Shown piece after piece: positions 26,822 to 34,473 of a stretch of DNA of 64,000 nucleotides. Under the pieces are notes generated by a model. The model was not told the DNA's origin and searched no databases. It saw nothing but the letters and a program-made list of their open reading frames with translations. The translations under genes were made by a program, and so were the position numbers. The stretch comes from Synechococcus sp. CBW1108. GTDB lineage: Bacteria; Cyanobacteriota; Cyanobacteriia; PCC-6307; Cyanobiaceae. Where the stretch lies: assembly GCF_015840335.1 (NCBI RefSeq), contig NZ_CP060395.1, forward strand, positions 930,001-994,000. The letters run 5' to 3'. Positions within the stretch are counted from its first letter, which is position 1. Every line of letters begins with the position of its first letter.

Positions 26822-27565
26822 TCAACGCCGCAGCACACGCGAATCGACCAGCAACTGGCAGCGGCGAGCCTTGGCCTGGCGCAATAGCTCACGAGCATCG
26901 TGCAGGTAGGAATCCACGTAGCCCATGGTGTAGCGCTCGAGCTCAGCCAGCCCGTCTTGAACCAGGCTGAGGCAGTGATAGAGATCCAGGCCAAAGGCCT
27001 GCACAGGGCGGGGGCAGGCGTGGGAGCGGTAGAGCAGCTCCACCTTGGCCATGCGGGCGGTGGCCTGCTCCAGGAAGGTGCAGAAGGCCCCCATCAAGGT
27101 GTCGTCGTAGGGGTCGGCGGAAAGGGCCTTGAGCTGGGCTGGAAAAGGGTTGATCACTTGAGCCAGAAGCCGATCAATCGGCGCATACACCTGCTGCAAC
27201 CACTGTTGCAACACGGCATCAGTGGCAGCGCTGCGTGTCGACTGAGCACGGGCCCGCCTCACCGAAAAGCTGGCGCCAGCTGGATCTAAAGAGGTGGGCG
27301 CGCTGAGGTCGTAGCGGCGGCGGCGATCGGCATCGCGTAATACCTCCCAGGCTGCATTTAGGGCCAGGATTGTGCGGTCATCGCCGCCAGCATCCGGATG
27401 ATGCTGCTTCACCAGGGCCCGGTAAGCGGCCTTGATCTCAACGCCGCTGGCCGTGGGCGAAACACCCAGCACGCGATAAGGATCTGCAGTGGGTTCAGCA
27501 GCAGCCAGGGCGAGGCCTCCGCAAGCAAAGGAATTTGTTGATGACTTTAGGAACTCAAGCCCCAC
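26822..27565 (-). CDS. J-domain (DnaJ-like) protein
   Basis: About 247 residues from GTG 27565. The N-terminal J domain reads DPYRVLGVSPTASGVEIKAAYRALVKQHHPD, with the HPD motif, and NAAWEVLRDADRRRRYD. The remainder (about 130 residues) is helical and not recognised. The frame is open to TTG 27598, but that would start inside the terminator of the porin gene. A CTG at 27508 preceded by GGAGG is another possible start. Probably a co-chaperone for DnaK. Confidence 0.82.
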   Translation of the reverse strand: MGLEFLKSSTNSFACGGLALAAAEPTADPYRVLGVSPTASGVEIKAAYRALVKQHHPDAGGDDRTILALNAAWEVLRDADRRRRYDLSAPTSLDPAGASFSVRRARAQSTRSAATDAVLQQWLQQVYAPIDRLLAQVINPFPAQLKALSADPYDDTLMGAFCTFLEQATARMAKVELLYRSHACPRPVQAFGLDLYHCLSLVQDGLAELERYTMGYVDSYLHDARELLRQAKARRCQLLVDSRVLRR

Positions 27566-27594
27566 TGCCTGCCAATATCGCTTGTTGCTGCCCA

Positions 27595-27622
27595 ACAAAA
27601 AACCCCAGCCAAGGCTGGGGTT
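27595..27622 (-). terminator. Rho-independent terminator of the porin gene
   Basis: On the minus strand AACCCCAGCC and GGCTGGGGTT form a 10-bp inverted repeat followed by a T run, about 80 nt after the porin stop codon. Confidence 0.9.
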
Positions 27623-27700
27623 GATTGAGGTGTGTATTGAGAAGTGGAGGACAAAGGACCGGAGGTGTGTGAGGAATCCGGCCCAGTTGGGTTCTGAGGA

Positions 27701-29140
27701 TCAGAACTTGAAGGTGGTCTTCAGCAGGCCGCCAACGGTGTCAGAAGCTCCGCTGTTCTCGATGTAGAAGAAAGCAGGGGTAACACTGATGTTATCGGTG
27801 ACTTGGAACTTGTAGAACAGTTCGTAAGCGATGGTGCTTTCAGCACCATCGAACCAGATACCACCGGTACCAAGACCTGCACCCAGGCCGACTTGGCCAG
27901 CGCTACCGATTGCCATACCAAGAGCGTTGCCCTTGATGAAGGCATCAGCCCACTGAATGCCAACCATCCAGCTCCAGCTGTCGTCGAGGACGGCTAAATT
28001 AGATTTGCCGTAGCCAAAACCTGCACTGATTGAAGGCACCCAGCTGGCATCCGAAGGCTGCCAATAACCACTCAGGCCCATGTTGTTAGCATACACACCA
28101 CCAAGCTCAGCAAAATCCGAGTAGGTATAAGCAAGGGCGGCACCGAAATTCTTGCCGGCGTAGCCAACCTGGGTGGTGAAGGTGTAGGCCTCGCCAACAC
28201 CGATGGTGGAATCTTCAGAAGAAGCTTCGTTGGAAACGAAGTTAGCACTGACGCTGAAACCCTCTTTCTGATACCAAAGGCCAACACCAGCGCCCAGATT
28301 CAGGCTGTAAGTACCACGGGCACCTGCATAGGTGAACAGGTCGAGGATGGTGTCTGAGGGATAAACGCTGGGCCACATGGCCAGCATGTCGTCCTGACGG
28401 ACCTTGGCACCAAAGGTGGCAGTCACGCCGTCACCCACGGGGAACTGATAGAAGAGGCGGTTGATGCCAACCACGTCAACACCACCGCCAACGCCAGCAT
28501 CTTCTTGGAAGGCGACTTCCAAGGCCGTATTGCCGTTGGAGAAAGCCGAGTCAGCGAAGTTGCCTGAACGCAGAGTGGTGCGCAGCAGGTCTTTACCGGT
28601 GAAGCTGGTATCGAAGTTCAGGCGAACGTCGTAGTTCATGGTGACGTCGTCACCAAAACCTGTGTTGGAGCCGCCGCCCAACACCATGGTGGCAATACCT
28701 TTCAGCTTGGTGGTGGTGGAGAACTGGTTAGCTTCCAGTTCGCCCACTTTGGCCTCGAGGCCATCCACACGGCCCTTAAGGATGGCGAGTTCCTTCTCGA
28801 ACTCGGTCATCAGCTTCTTGAGCTCGTCGGTCACTTCGGTGACGCGGTCGAGGCAAGCGTTAAGGAGGGCAGCGGCTTCAAAACGGGTCATCGCCTTGCC
28901 ACCCTTGTAGGTGCCATTGGGATAGCCAGCCACGCAGCCGTAGCGCTCGATCAGGTTGGACAGAGCCTGGTAAGCCCAGTCGGTGGGCTTGACGTCGGAA
29001 AACTGGGAGATGCTGGTGACTTGCTCCTCGGAGGCGTACTTGTTGACGCCGTCCAGATTGAGCTCAGCTGCGGTAGCGGCCACGGGGGCCAGCAGACCAA
29101 GAGCTGCAGGAGCAACCAGCAGTTGCTGGAAGAGTTTCAT
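27701..29140 (-). CDS. SLH-domain outer-membrane porin (cyanobacterial Som/iron-uptake porin type)
   Basis: 479 residues. Signal peptide residues 1-24 (LAPVAATAAE), then an SLH domain (about residues 45-100: QFSDVKPTDWAYQALSNLIERYG, MTRFEAAALLNACLDRV), a coiled coil (about 105-145) and a beta-barrel of about 320 residues ending in phenylalanine (LLKTTFKF). The SLH domain anchors the barrel to peptidoglycan-linked polymer. It serves as a general or iron-related porin in this family. The ribosome-binding region carries a Yfr1-complementary site. Monocistronic with its own terminator. Confidence 0.95.
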   Translation of the reverse strand: MKLFQQLLVAPAALGLLAPVAATAAELNLDGVNKYASEEQVTSISQFSDVKPTDWAYQALSNLIERYGCVAGYPNGTYKGGKAMTRFEAAALLNACLDRVTEVTDELKKLMTEFEKELAILKGRVDGLEAKVGELEANQFSTTTKLKGIATMVLGGGSNTGFGDDVTMNYDVRLNFDTSFTGKDLLRTTLRSGNFADSAFSNGNTALEVAFQEDAGVGGGVDVVGINRLFYQFPVGDGVTATFGAKVRQDDMLAMWPSVYPSDTILDLFTYAGARGTYSLNLGAGVGLWYQKEGFSVSANFVSNEASSEDSTIGVGEAYTFTTQVGYAGKNFGAALAYTYSDFAELGGVYANNMGLSGYWQPSDASWVPSISAGFGYGKSNLAVLDDSWSWMVGIQWADAFIKGNALGMAIGSAGQVGLGAGLGTGGIWFDGAESTIAYELFYKFQVTDNISVTPAFFYIENSGASDTVGGLLKTTFKF

Positions 29141-29146
29141 GGGTGT

Positions 29147-29155
29147 TCCTCACAC
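29147..29155 (-). promoter_or_regulatory. Putative Yfr1 sRNA target site over the porin ribosome-binding site
   Basis: The porin mRNA reads GTGTGAGGA just upstream of AACACCCATG. This is a perfect 9-nt complement of UCCUCACAC, within the invariant single-stranded core of the cyanobacterial sRNA Yfr1, and it includes the ribosome-binding purines. In Prochlorococcus Yfr1 is known to repress porin mRNAs in this way. The Yfr1 gene itself is not in this window. Confidence 0.6.
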
Positions 29156-29274
29156 GAGATTGGCGCAATGCGCCGCACCCATACTGACCAGATATCACGC
29201 CTACTGCACCAGCAGATGTGCCAGTGCACACAATGACACCTGGATCAGGTCACCTGGCCCGCGATGGCTGGCTC

Positions 29275-29315
29275 CAAAAACGATGCCCCCGGCGGGCACA
29301 GGGCTCGCCGGGGGC
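29275..29315 (-). terminator. Minus-strand terminator between psbD and the porin gene
   Basis: GCCCCCGGCG and CGCCGGGGGC form a perfect 10-bp stem with an 11-nt loop, followed on the minus strand by CATCG and five T. It would end a short transcript that begins downstream of the psbD terminator. See the small frame at 29348-29401. Confidence 0.7.
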
Positions 29316-29347
29316 TCTCGCCGGGCCGCAATCAGCCGCGAAACCAA

Positions 29348-29401
29348 CTAGAGGGCATTCTCCGCGATCAGCAGACCCTGGTTTAAGTAACTGGAACTCA
29401 C
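29348..29401 (-). CDS. Possible 17-residue peptide in a separate small transcription unit
   Basis: GTG at 29401 is preceded by a near-perfect AGGAGG ribosome site 5 nt upstream and encodes MSSSYLNQGLLIAENAL, then TAG. A strong terminator follows about 33 nt later, and a foldable segment (29420-29460) precedes the ribosome site. I recognise no family. It may be a small protein, a leader peptide or part of a small RNA; the ribosome site is the main support. Confidence 0.4.
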   Translation of the reverse strand: MSSSYLNQGLLIAENAL

Positions 29402-29518
29402 GGGCACCTCCTCCTGGGGGGATTGGGGCCAGCCGGCGATGCATTCGGCATCCGCCGGGGCCGTTGGCCTCTGCGAAATGCCACATCACTGCTGACAGAA
29501 CTTGGCAAATCTAACCAG

Positions 29519-29547
29519 AAAAAAAGCGCCCCCGGGAGGGGACGCTT
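29519..29547 (-). terminator. Rho-independent terminator of psbD
   Basis: On the minus strand AAGCGTCCCC pairs with GGGGGCGCTT (one G-U pair) around TCCC, followed by seven T, 30 nt after the psbD stop. It shows that psbD here is not followed by psbC. Confidence 0.88.
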
Positions 29548-29577
29548 AGGGAAACAGCTAAAGCTGACAGGCCTTGC

Positions 29578-30633
29578 TCAGAGAGCGTTGCCGCGGGGCA
29601 AAACCTCTTCAGGGAAGACGAAGTTTTCATGCGGCTGGTCAGCCGGTGCCATCCAGGCACGCAGGCCTTCATTCAGCAAGATGTTCTTGGTGTAGAAGGT
29701 TTCAAATTCAGGGTCCTCTGCTGCGCGGATCTCCTGGGACACGAAGTCGTAGGCGCGCAGGTTGAGGGCCAGGCCGATGATGCCGATGCTGCTGGTCCAA
29801 AGACCCATCACCGGCACAAACAGCATGAAGAAGTGCAGCCAGCGCTTGTTGGAGAAGGCGATCCCGAAGATCTGGCTCCAGAAGCGGTTGGCGGTGACCA
29901 TTGAGTAGGTCTCCTCTTCCTGGGTGGGCTCGAACGCCTTGAAGGTGTTCGACTGATCGCTGTCCTCAAACAGGGTGTTCTCCACCGTGGCGCCATGGAT
30001 GGCGCACAGCAGGGCACCGCCGAGGATGCCGGCCACTCCCATCATGTGGAAGGGGTTCAGCGTCCAGTTGTGGAAGCCCTGCAGGAAGAGCAGGAAGCGG
30101 AAAATCGCCGCCACCCCGAAGCTGGGAGCAAAGAACCAGCTGCTCTGGCCGAGGGGGTACATCAGGAAGACACTGACGAACACCGCGATCGGACCGGAGA
30201 ATGCGATGGCGTTGTAGGGGCGGATGCCCACTAGCCGGGCAATCTCAAACTGACGCAGCATGAAGCCGATCAGGGAGAAGGCACCGTGCAGAGCCACGAA
30301 GGGCCAAAGGCCACCCAGTTGGCACCAACGCACGAAGTCACCCTGGGCTTCTGGGCCCCAGAGCAACAGCAGGCTGTGGCCCATGGCATCAGCAGGGGTG
30401 CTGACGGCGGCGGTAAGGAAATTGCAGCCCTCCAGGTAAGAGCTGGCAATGCCGTGGGTGTACCACGATGTAACAAAGGTGGTGCCGGTGAGCCAGCCGC
30501 CAAGGGCGAGATAGGCGGTGGGAAACAGGAGCAGACCTGACCAACCGACAAAGACAAAGCGGTCGCGCTTGAGCCAGTCATCGAGGACGTCGAACCATCC
30601 CCGCTGTGGCGCGCGCCCTAGAGCGATAGTCAT
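29578..30633 (-). CDS. psbD: Photosystem II reaction centre D2 protein, stand-alone copy
   Basis: 351 residues, full length. [28 protein letters not shown] at the start, [57 protein letters not shown] and the C-terminal [10 protein letters not shown] are typical D2. It binds chlorophyll, pheophytin and QA with D1. There is no overlapping psbC downstream; a terminator follows, so this is a second psbD (psbDII type), often induced by high light. A palindrome GCTTCATGAAGC (30643-30654) sits just upstream of the start. No clear ribosome site. Confidence 0.97.
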   Translation of the reverse strand: MTIALGRAPQRGWFDVLDDWLKRDRFVFVGWSGLLLFPTAYLALGGWLTGTTFVTSWYTHGIASSYLEGCNFLTAAVSTPADAMGHSLLLLWGPEAQGDFVRWCQLGGLWPFVALHGAFSLIGFMLRQFEIARLVGIRPYNAIAFSGPIAVFVSVFLMYPLGQSSWFFAPSFGVAAIFRFLLFLQGFHNWTLNPFHMMGVAGILGGALLCAIHGATVENTLFEDSDQSNTFKAFEPTQEEETYSMVTANRFWSQIFGIAFSNKRWLHFFMLFVPVMGLWTSSIGIIGLALNLRAYDFVSQEIRAAEDPEFETFYTKNILLNEGLRAWMAPADQPHENFVFPEEVLPRGNAL

Positions 30634-30785
30634 GAGAGGCGTGCTTCATGAAGCGTTACATCCCGAATCCTACGGGTCCAGGCCGCCAAGTGCGCGGAAC
30701 CGTACCCAGGCTGAGCACTTCTACTCAGGGTCTGGCGCCAAGCGGGGCGGGATTCGCCACAGTGGGGGCTCCCCAATTCCCCGCC

Positions 30786-31049
30786 ATGTACGTCGTCGAG
30801 CTCTCCCTCAAGCTCAGCCCCATGCCCGTTGCCGTGCAGCGCAGGGAGCTGGCCGACGCCCAGGCCCTCTATGGCGAGGTGCGCCAGGCCCTCGAGGGGG
30901 CTGGCCCCAGGGTTCTGGAGCTCAGCTGCGAAAAGGAGGAAAACAAGCGCATCAGCCTGCTGAGCAGTGAAGTGGTGGCCGTGGCCGTCTACGAAAAATC
31001 GGCGGTGGCAAGTGGTGGCAAGCGCCCCGGCTTCAGCTTCGACAACTGA
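30786..31049 (+). CDS. UPF0367 family protein
   Basis: 87 residues from ATG 30786: [58 protein letters not shown] and the end [11 protein letters not shown] fit the cyanobacterial UPF0367 family. Function unknown. The open frame extends upstream but the conserved part begins here. 26 nt precede the ABC ATPase gene. Confidence 0.8.
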   Translation: MYVVELSLKLSPMPVAVQRRELADAQALYGEVRQALEGAGPRVLELSCEKEENKRISLLSSEVVAVAVYEKSAVASGGKRPGFSFDN

Positions 31050-31075
31050 AGGGCATCGGCGCCTCCCCCAGCTCC

Positions 31076-31759
31076 ATGACCCCTCCCCTGACCGTCGAGC
31101 GGCTGAGCTACACCTGGCCCAATGGCCGCCCTGCCCTGGGCCATTGCAACCTGCAGATCCCGGCGCCGGGCCTGTGGATGCTGGTGGGCAGTAACGGCAG
31201 CGGCAAGAGCACCCTGCTGCGGCTGATCGCCGGCCTGCTGGAGCCCCGCAGTGGCCGCATCCAGGCCGCCGGCAAGGTGGCGCTGGTGTTCCAGAACCCC
31301 GATCACCAGCTGCTGCTGCCCAGCTGCGCCAGCGACCTTCAGCTGGATCTACCCGCCAACCTCAGCGGCGAGGAGCGCCGCGAACGGGTCGCTCTGGCCC
31401 TGGCCCAGGTTGGCCTGGAGGGCTTTGGGCCGAGACCGATCCACACCCTCAGCGGCGGCCAGAAACAACGGCTGGCCATTGCCGGTGCCCTGGCCAGCGG
31501 CGCCAGCCTGGTGCTGCTCGATGAGCCCACGGCCCTGCTCGATCCAGCCAGCCAGCAGGCCGTGCTGGAGCTGGTGTGGAGCCTCAGCCACCGGCCGAAA
31601 GCGCCGCTTGCGGCCCTGTGGATCACCCACCGGCTGGAGGAACTACAGCGCTGTGACGGGGCCGCCCTGATGGAGAAAGGGGCCGTGGGCAGCTGGCAAC
31701 CGGGGCCCCGCCTGGCGGGCCAGCTCGACCCCTTGCGGGGCGGCGGCCCAACCCAGTAG
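31076..31759 (+). CDS. ABC transporter ATP-binding protein (CbiO/EcfA-like)
   Basis: 227 residues: Walker A GSNGSGKST, Q-loop QNPDHQLLLPS, signature LSGGQKQRLAIAGAL, Walker B LVLLDEPTALLD, and switch ITHRLEEL. The QNPDHQL Q-loop is characteristic of cobalt/energy-coupling-factor ATPases. No permease gene is adjacent, so substrate and partners are unknown. Ends 31 nt before tRNA-Asn. Confidence 0.88.
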   Translation: MTPPLTVERLSYTWPNGRPALGHCNLQIPAPGLWMLVGSNGSGKSTLLRLIAGLLEPRSGRIQAAGKVALVFQNPDHQLLLPSCASDLQLDLPANLSGEERRERVALALAQVGLEGFGPRPIHTLSGGQKQRLAIAGALASGASLVLLDEPTALLDPASQQAVLELVWSLSHRPKAPLAALWITHRLEELQRCDGAALMEKGAVGSWQPGPRLAGQLDPLRGGGPTQ

Positions 31760-31790
31760 GTTCATCGGGCCGGTTTCGGCAGCTCAGCGT

Positions 31791-31862
<72 letters not shown>

Positions 31863-31874
31863 TTTTCAGATCAG

Positions 31875-31901
31875 CCGCAGCCCTTGGGTTGCGGTTTTTT
31901 T
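31875..31901 (+). terminator. Rho-independent terminator after tRNA-Asn
   Basis: CCGCAGCCC pairs with GGGTTGCGG (one G-U pair) and seven T residues follow, 12 nt after the tRNA. Confidence 0.9.
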
Positions 31902-32098
31902 GTGGCTCGGAGTCTTTTGTCGGGGAATCCTGGGCCCGGTGCAACAAATAACTGCGAAGAAAACCTGAAGATCCCTGGCCAGCTGGGTCGCTCCGGGCCC
32001 CAGAGGGCTCACCCCAGCTGGGCCCCAGCCGTCTATGCAGGCCACCTGCCTCGAGGCGAGCGGGCTAGCGAAGGGCAAAAAAGCAGAAAATGCGTTGA

Positions 32099-32132
32099 AA
32101 TTGCTGCCAGCGGTAGCAATTGATCTACCGCT
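32099..32132 (+). promoter_or_regulatory. Overlapping inverted repeats in the rpaA upstream region
   Basis: AATTGCTGCC and GGTAGCAATT (32099-32108 and 32112-32121) can form one hairpin; AGCGGTAG and CTACCGCT (32109-32116 and 32125-32132) can form another. They share AGCGGTAG, so only one can form at a time. They lie 18 nt before the rpaA start codon. Could be an RNA switch or a dyad operator. No clear Shine-Dalgarno sequence precedes rpaA. The stretch 31902-32098 holds nothing I recognise. Confidence 0.4.
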
Positions 32133-32150
32133 GATCCATCGCCCGACTCC

Positions 32151-32906
32151 ATGAAGCCCTGCATCCTGCTGATCGAAGATGACAGTGACATGCGCGAGCT
32201 GGTGGCCGGCCACCTGGAGCATGGCGGCTTCGACGTGCAGCGCGCCGATGACGGCATCAAGGGCCAGGCCCTTGCCCTCCAATACGGCCCAGACCTGATC
32301 CTGCTGGATCTGATGCTGCCCAGGGTGGATGGGCTCACCCTCTGCCAGCGCCTGCGCCGCGATGAGCGCACCGCCAATATCCCGATTCTGATGCTCACCG
32401 CCCTGGGCAGTGTCAAAGACAAGGTGAGCGGCTTCAACTCCGGCGCCGACGACTACCTGGCCAAGCCCTTCGACCTGGAGGAGCTGATGGTGCGGGTCAA
32501 GGCCCTGCTGCGGCGCAGCGAGCACGCCCCCCCCTCCAGCCAGCACAGCGAGATCCTCAGCTACGGCTGCCTCACCCTGGTGCCGGAACGGTTTGAGGCG
32601 ATCTGGTTTGACGCCCCGGTGCGGCTCACCCACCTGGAATTTGAGCTGCTGCACTGCCTGCTGCAGCGCCACGGCCAGACCGTGGCCCCCTCGATGATTC
32701 TCAAGGAGGTGTGGGGCTACGAGCCGGACGACGACATCGAGACGATCCGGGTGCACGTCAGACACCTGCGCACCAAGCTCGAGCCCGATCCTCGCAAACC
32801 CCGCTTCATCAAAACCGTCTACGGGGCGGGCTACTGCCTCGAGCTCCCCAGCGATGCCCAGCTGGCCAGCTCCAGCAGCGCCACCTCCCAGGCCAGCCGG
32901 GGCTGA
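32151..32906 (+). CDS. rpaA: Response regulator RpaA (clock-output, OmpR family)
   Basis: 251 residues. Receiver domain residues 1-125 with phospho-acceptor D53 ([10 protein letters not shown]), the acidic pair in LIEDDSDM, T87-region LMLTALG and K in AKPFD. Winged-helix DNA-binding domain about 145-240 ([58 protein letters not shown]). [20 protein letters not shown] is diagnostic of RpaA. In cyanobacteria it is the effector of the SasA-KaiC clock and of energy transfer from phycobilisomes. The last 76 nt overlap convergent holB. Confidence 0.94.
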   Translation: MKPCILLIEDDSDMRELVAGHLEHGGFDVQRADDGIKGQALALQYGPDLILLDLMLPRVDGLTLCQRLRRDERTANIPILMLTALGSVKDKVSGFNSGADDYLAKPFDLEELMVRVKALLRRSEHAPPSSQHSEILSYGCLTLVPERFEAIWFDAPVRLTHLEFELLHCLLQRHGQTVAPSMILKEVWGYEPDDDIETIRVHVRHLRTKLEPDPRKPRFIKTVYGAGYCLELPSDAQLASSSSATSQASRG

Positions 32907-33823
32907 ACGTAGGCCCCAAGCTGGCTGCGCAGGCGCTCCAGCCGCTGCAAGTGCGCGACCGGGGGCTGGCGGCACCAGAGGGCCTGGCGGCGCCAGAGGG
33001 CCAGCTGCCACCAGCCCAATAGCCAGAGCTGCTGCTCGGCGTCGAGGGCCTCGGCCAGATCCCTGGCCAGGCCCAGGGCTTCGAGGGGATCGGCCGACGC
33101 CGCCAGGGCCAGCAGCCGCTCCGCCAGGCCCGCCGGCAGGGCCGCCCAGACCTGGCGGCAGTGCAGCAGGGCCCCCGGCGATCCGGCTGCCAGCTCGAGC
33201 AATTCCGGCGGGTCCTGGCTGGGCGGCGGCTCGCCGCAGCGCTCCAGCACCAGGGCCAGCTGTTCAGGGGTCAGGGGCGTGAAGGGCACGCTCTGGCAGC
33301 GGGAGCGGATCGTCGTCAGCAGCCGGTCGGGGGCCGCCGCAATCAGGATCAGCAGCCCATCGGCGGGCTCCTCGAGGGTTTTGAGCAGGGCATTGGCCGC
33401 CCCCTCCGCCATCGCCTCGACCCCCTCGAGCACCACCAGGCAGCCCCGGGCCTGCACCGGCCGCCGGGACAGAAAGCGGGACACCTCCCGGATCTGCTCG
33501 AGCCGCAGCTGGGGCGCCCCCCGCCTAGCCAGGCCCAGTTCCTCGGCCTTTGAGGCCGGCACCAGCTGGCCCTTTTCCTGGTAGGTGGGCTCAACCCAGA
33601 GCAGATCGGGGTGGTTGCCCTCCTGCAGGCGCCGCCGCACGGCCCCATCCCCCGCCGGCCCGGCCAGCACCCCCTCCAGAAACCGCAGGGCCGCCAGTCG
33701 GCGCCCCACCCCATCTGGCCCCGCAAACAGATAGGCCGGGGCCAGGCGGCCCTGGTCCAGGCTGGCCGTCAGCAGGGCCACCGCCCGCCCCTGCCCCACC
33801 AGGTGGTCAAACAGGCCTGTCAC
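32831..33823 (-). CDS. holB: DNA polymerase III delta' subunit HolB
   Basis: 330 residues of AAA+ clamp-loader type: [75 protein letters not shown], and [14 protein letters not shown]. It opens the beta clamp with the gamma complex. It overlaps tmk by 4 nt and is the last of the copper ATPase-tmk-holB set. The 76-nt overlap with rpaA is unusually long for this window. Confidence 0.92.
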   Translation of the reverse strand: MTGLFDHLVGQGRAVALLTASLDQGRLAPAYLFAGPDGVGRRLAALRFLEGVLAGPAGDGAVRRRLQEGNHPDLLWVEPTYQEKGQLVPASKAEELGLARRGAPQLRLEQIREVSRFLSRRPVQARGCLVVLEGVEAMAEGAANALLKTLEEPADGLLILIAAAPDRLLTTIRSRCQSVPFTPLTPEQLALVLERCGEPPPSQDPPELLELAAGSPGALLHCRQVWAALPAGLAERLLALAASADPLEALGLARDLAEALDAEQQLWLLGWWQLALWRRQALWCRQPPVAHLQRLERLRSQLGAYVQPRLAWEVALLELASWASLGSSRQ

Positions 33824-34473
33824 GGCAGGTTGGCCAGCAAGGTGCGGCAGGTTGCGGCCACCTGCTCGGGCGACTGGCTGGCATCGAGCCGCCGCCAGCC
33901 GCGCTCCCCCGCCAGGGCCGCAAAACCGGCCACCACCCGCTGCAGAAAGGCCTCGCCACTGGCCTCGATCCGATCGGCACCGCGGCTGGCGCGCCGGCGC
34001 AGGGATTCGGCCAGGGGCAACTCCAGCCAGAGGGTGAGATCCGGGGCCAGACCGGCGGTGGCCAGCTGCTCAAGCTGGGCGATGGCGGCCAGATCCAGGC
34101 CCCGGCCGTAGCCCTGGTAGGCGGCGGTGGAGCCGCTGAAGCGGTCGCTCAGCACCCAGTGGCCCGCCGCCAGGGCTGGGCGAATGCACTGCTCCACGTG
34201 CTGGGCCCGGTCGGCGGCATAGAGCAGCAGCTCCGCCATCGGCTCCGGCGCCGCCGCCCCGGGGGGATGGAGCAGCAACTGGCGCAGGGCCGTGCCCAGG
34301 GCCGTGCCCCCGGGCTCCCGGGTGATGATCAGCTCCGCTCCTGGGGCCAGCAACCCACTCCCCGGCAGCCAGCGGCCCAGGGCCTCGAGCTGGGTGGTCT
34401 TGCCGCAGCCATCGATCCCCTCCAGCACCACAAAACGGCCCCGGGAGGGGCCTGCCGGCTCAGCCACCTGCAC
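33820..34473 (-). CDS. tmk: Thymidylate kinase Tmk
   Basis: 217 residues: P-loop FVVLEGIDGCGKTTQ, REPGGTALG (dTMP-binding), LLYAADRAQH, VLSDRFSGSTAAYQGYGRG, and the lid with RRRASRGADRIE. It phosphorylates dTMP to dTDP. Starts one base after the stop of the P-type ATPase gene. Confidence 0.95.
   Translation of the reverse strand: MQVAEPAGPSRGRFVVLEGIDGCGKTTQLEALGRWLPGSGLLAPGAELIITREPGGTALGTALRQLLLHPPGAAAPEPMAELLLYAADRAQHVEQCIRPALAAGHWVLSDRFSGSTAAYQGYGRGLDLAAIAQLEQLATAGLAPDLTLWLELPLAESLRRRASRGADRIEASGEAFLQRVVAGFAALAGERGWRRLDASQSPEQVAATCRTLLANLP

Noticed and set aside
27566-27598. Start of the J-domain gene at TTG 27598
   Set aside because: It lies within the porin terminator hairpin and the added residues are not conserved.
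30655-30675. HLR1 (RpaB) site upstream of psbD
   Set aside because: Only one half site GTTACAT; the second repeat two bases on does not match.
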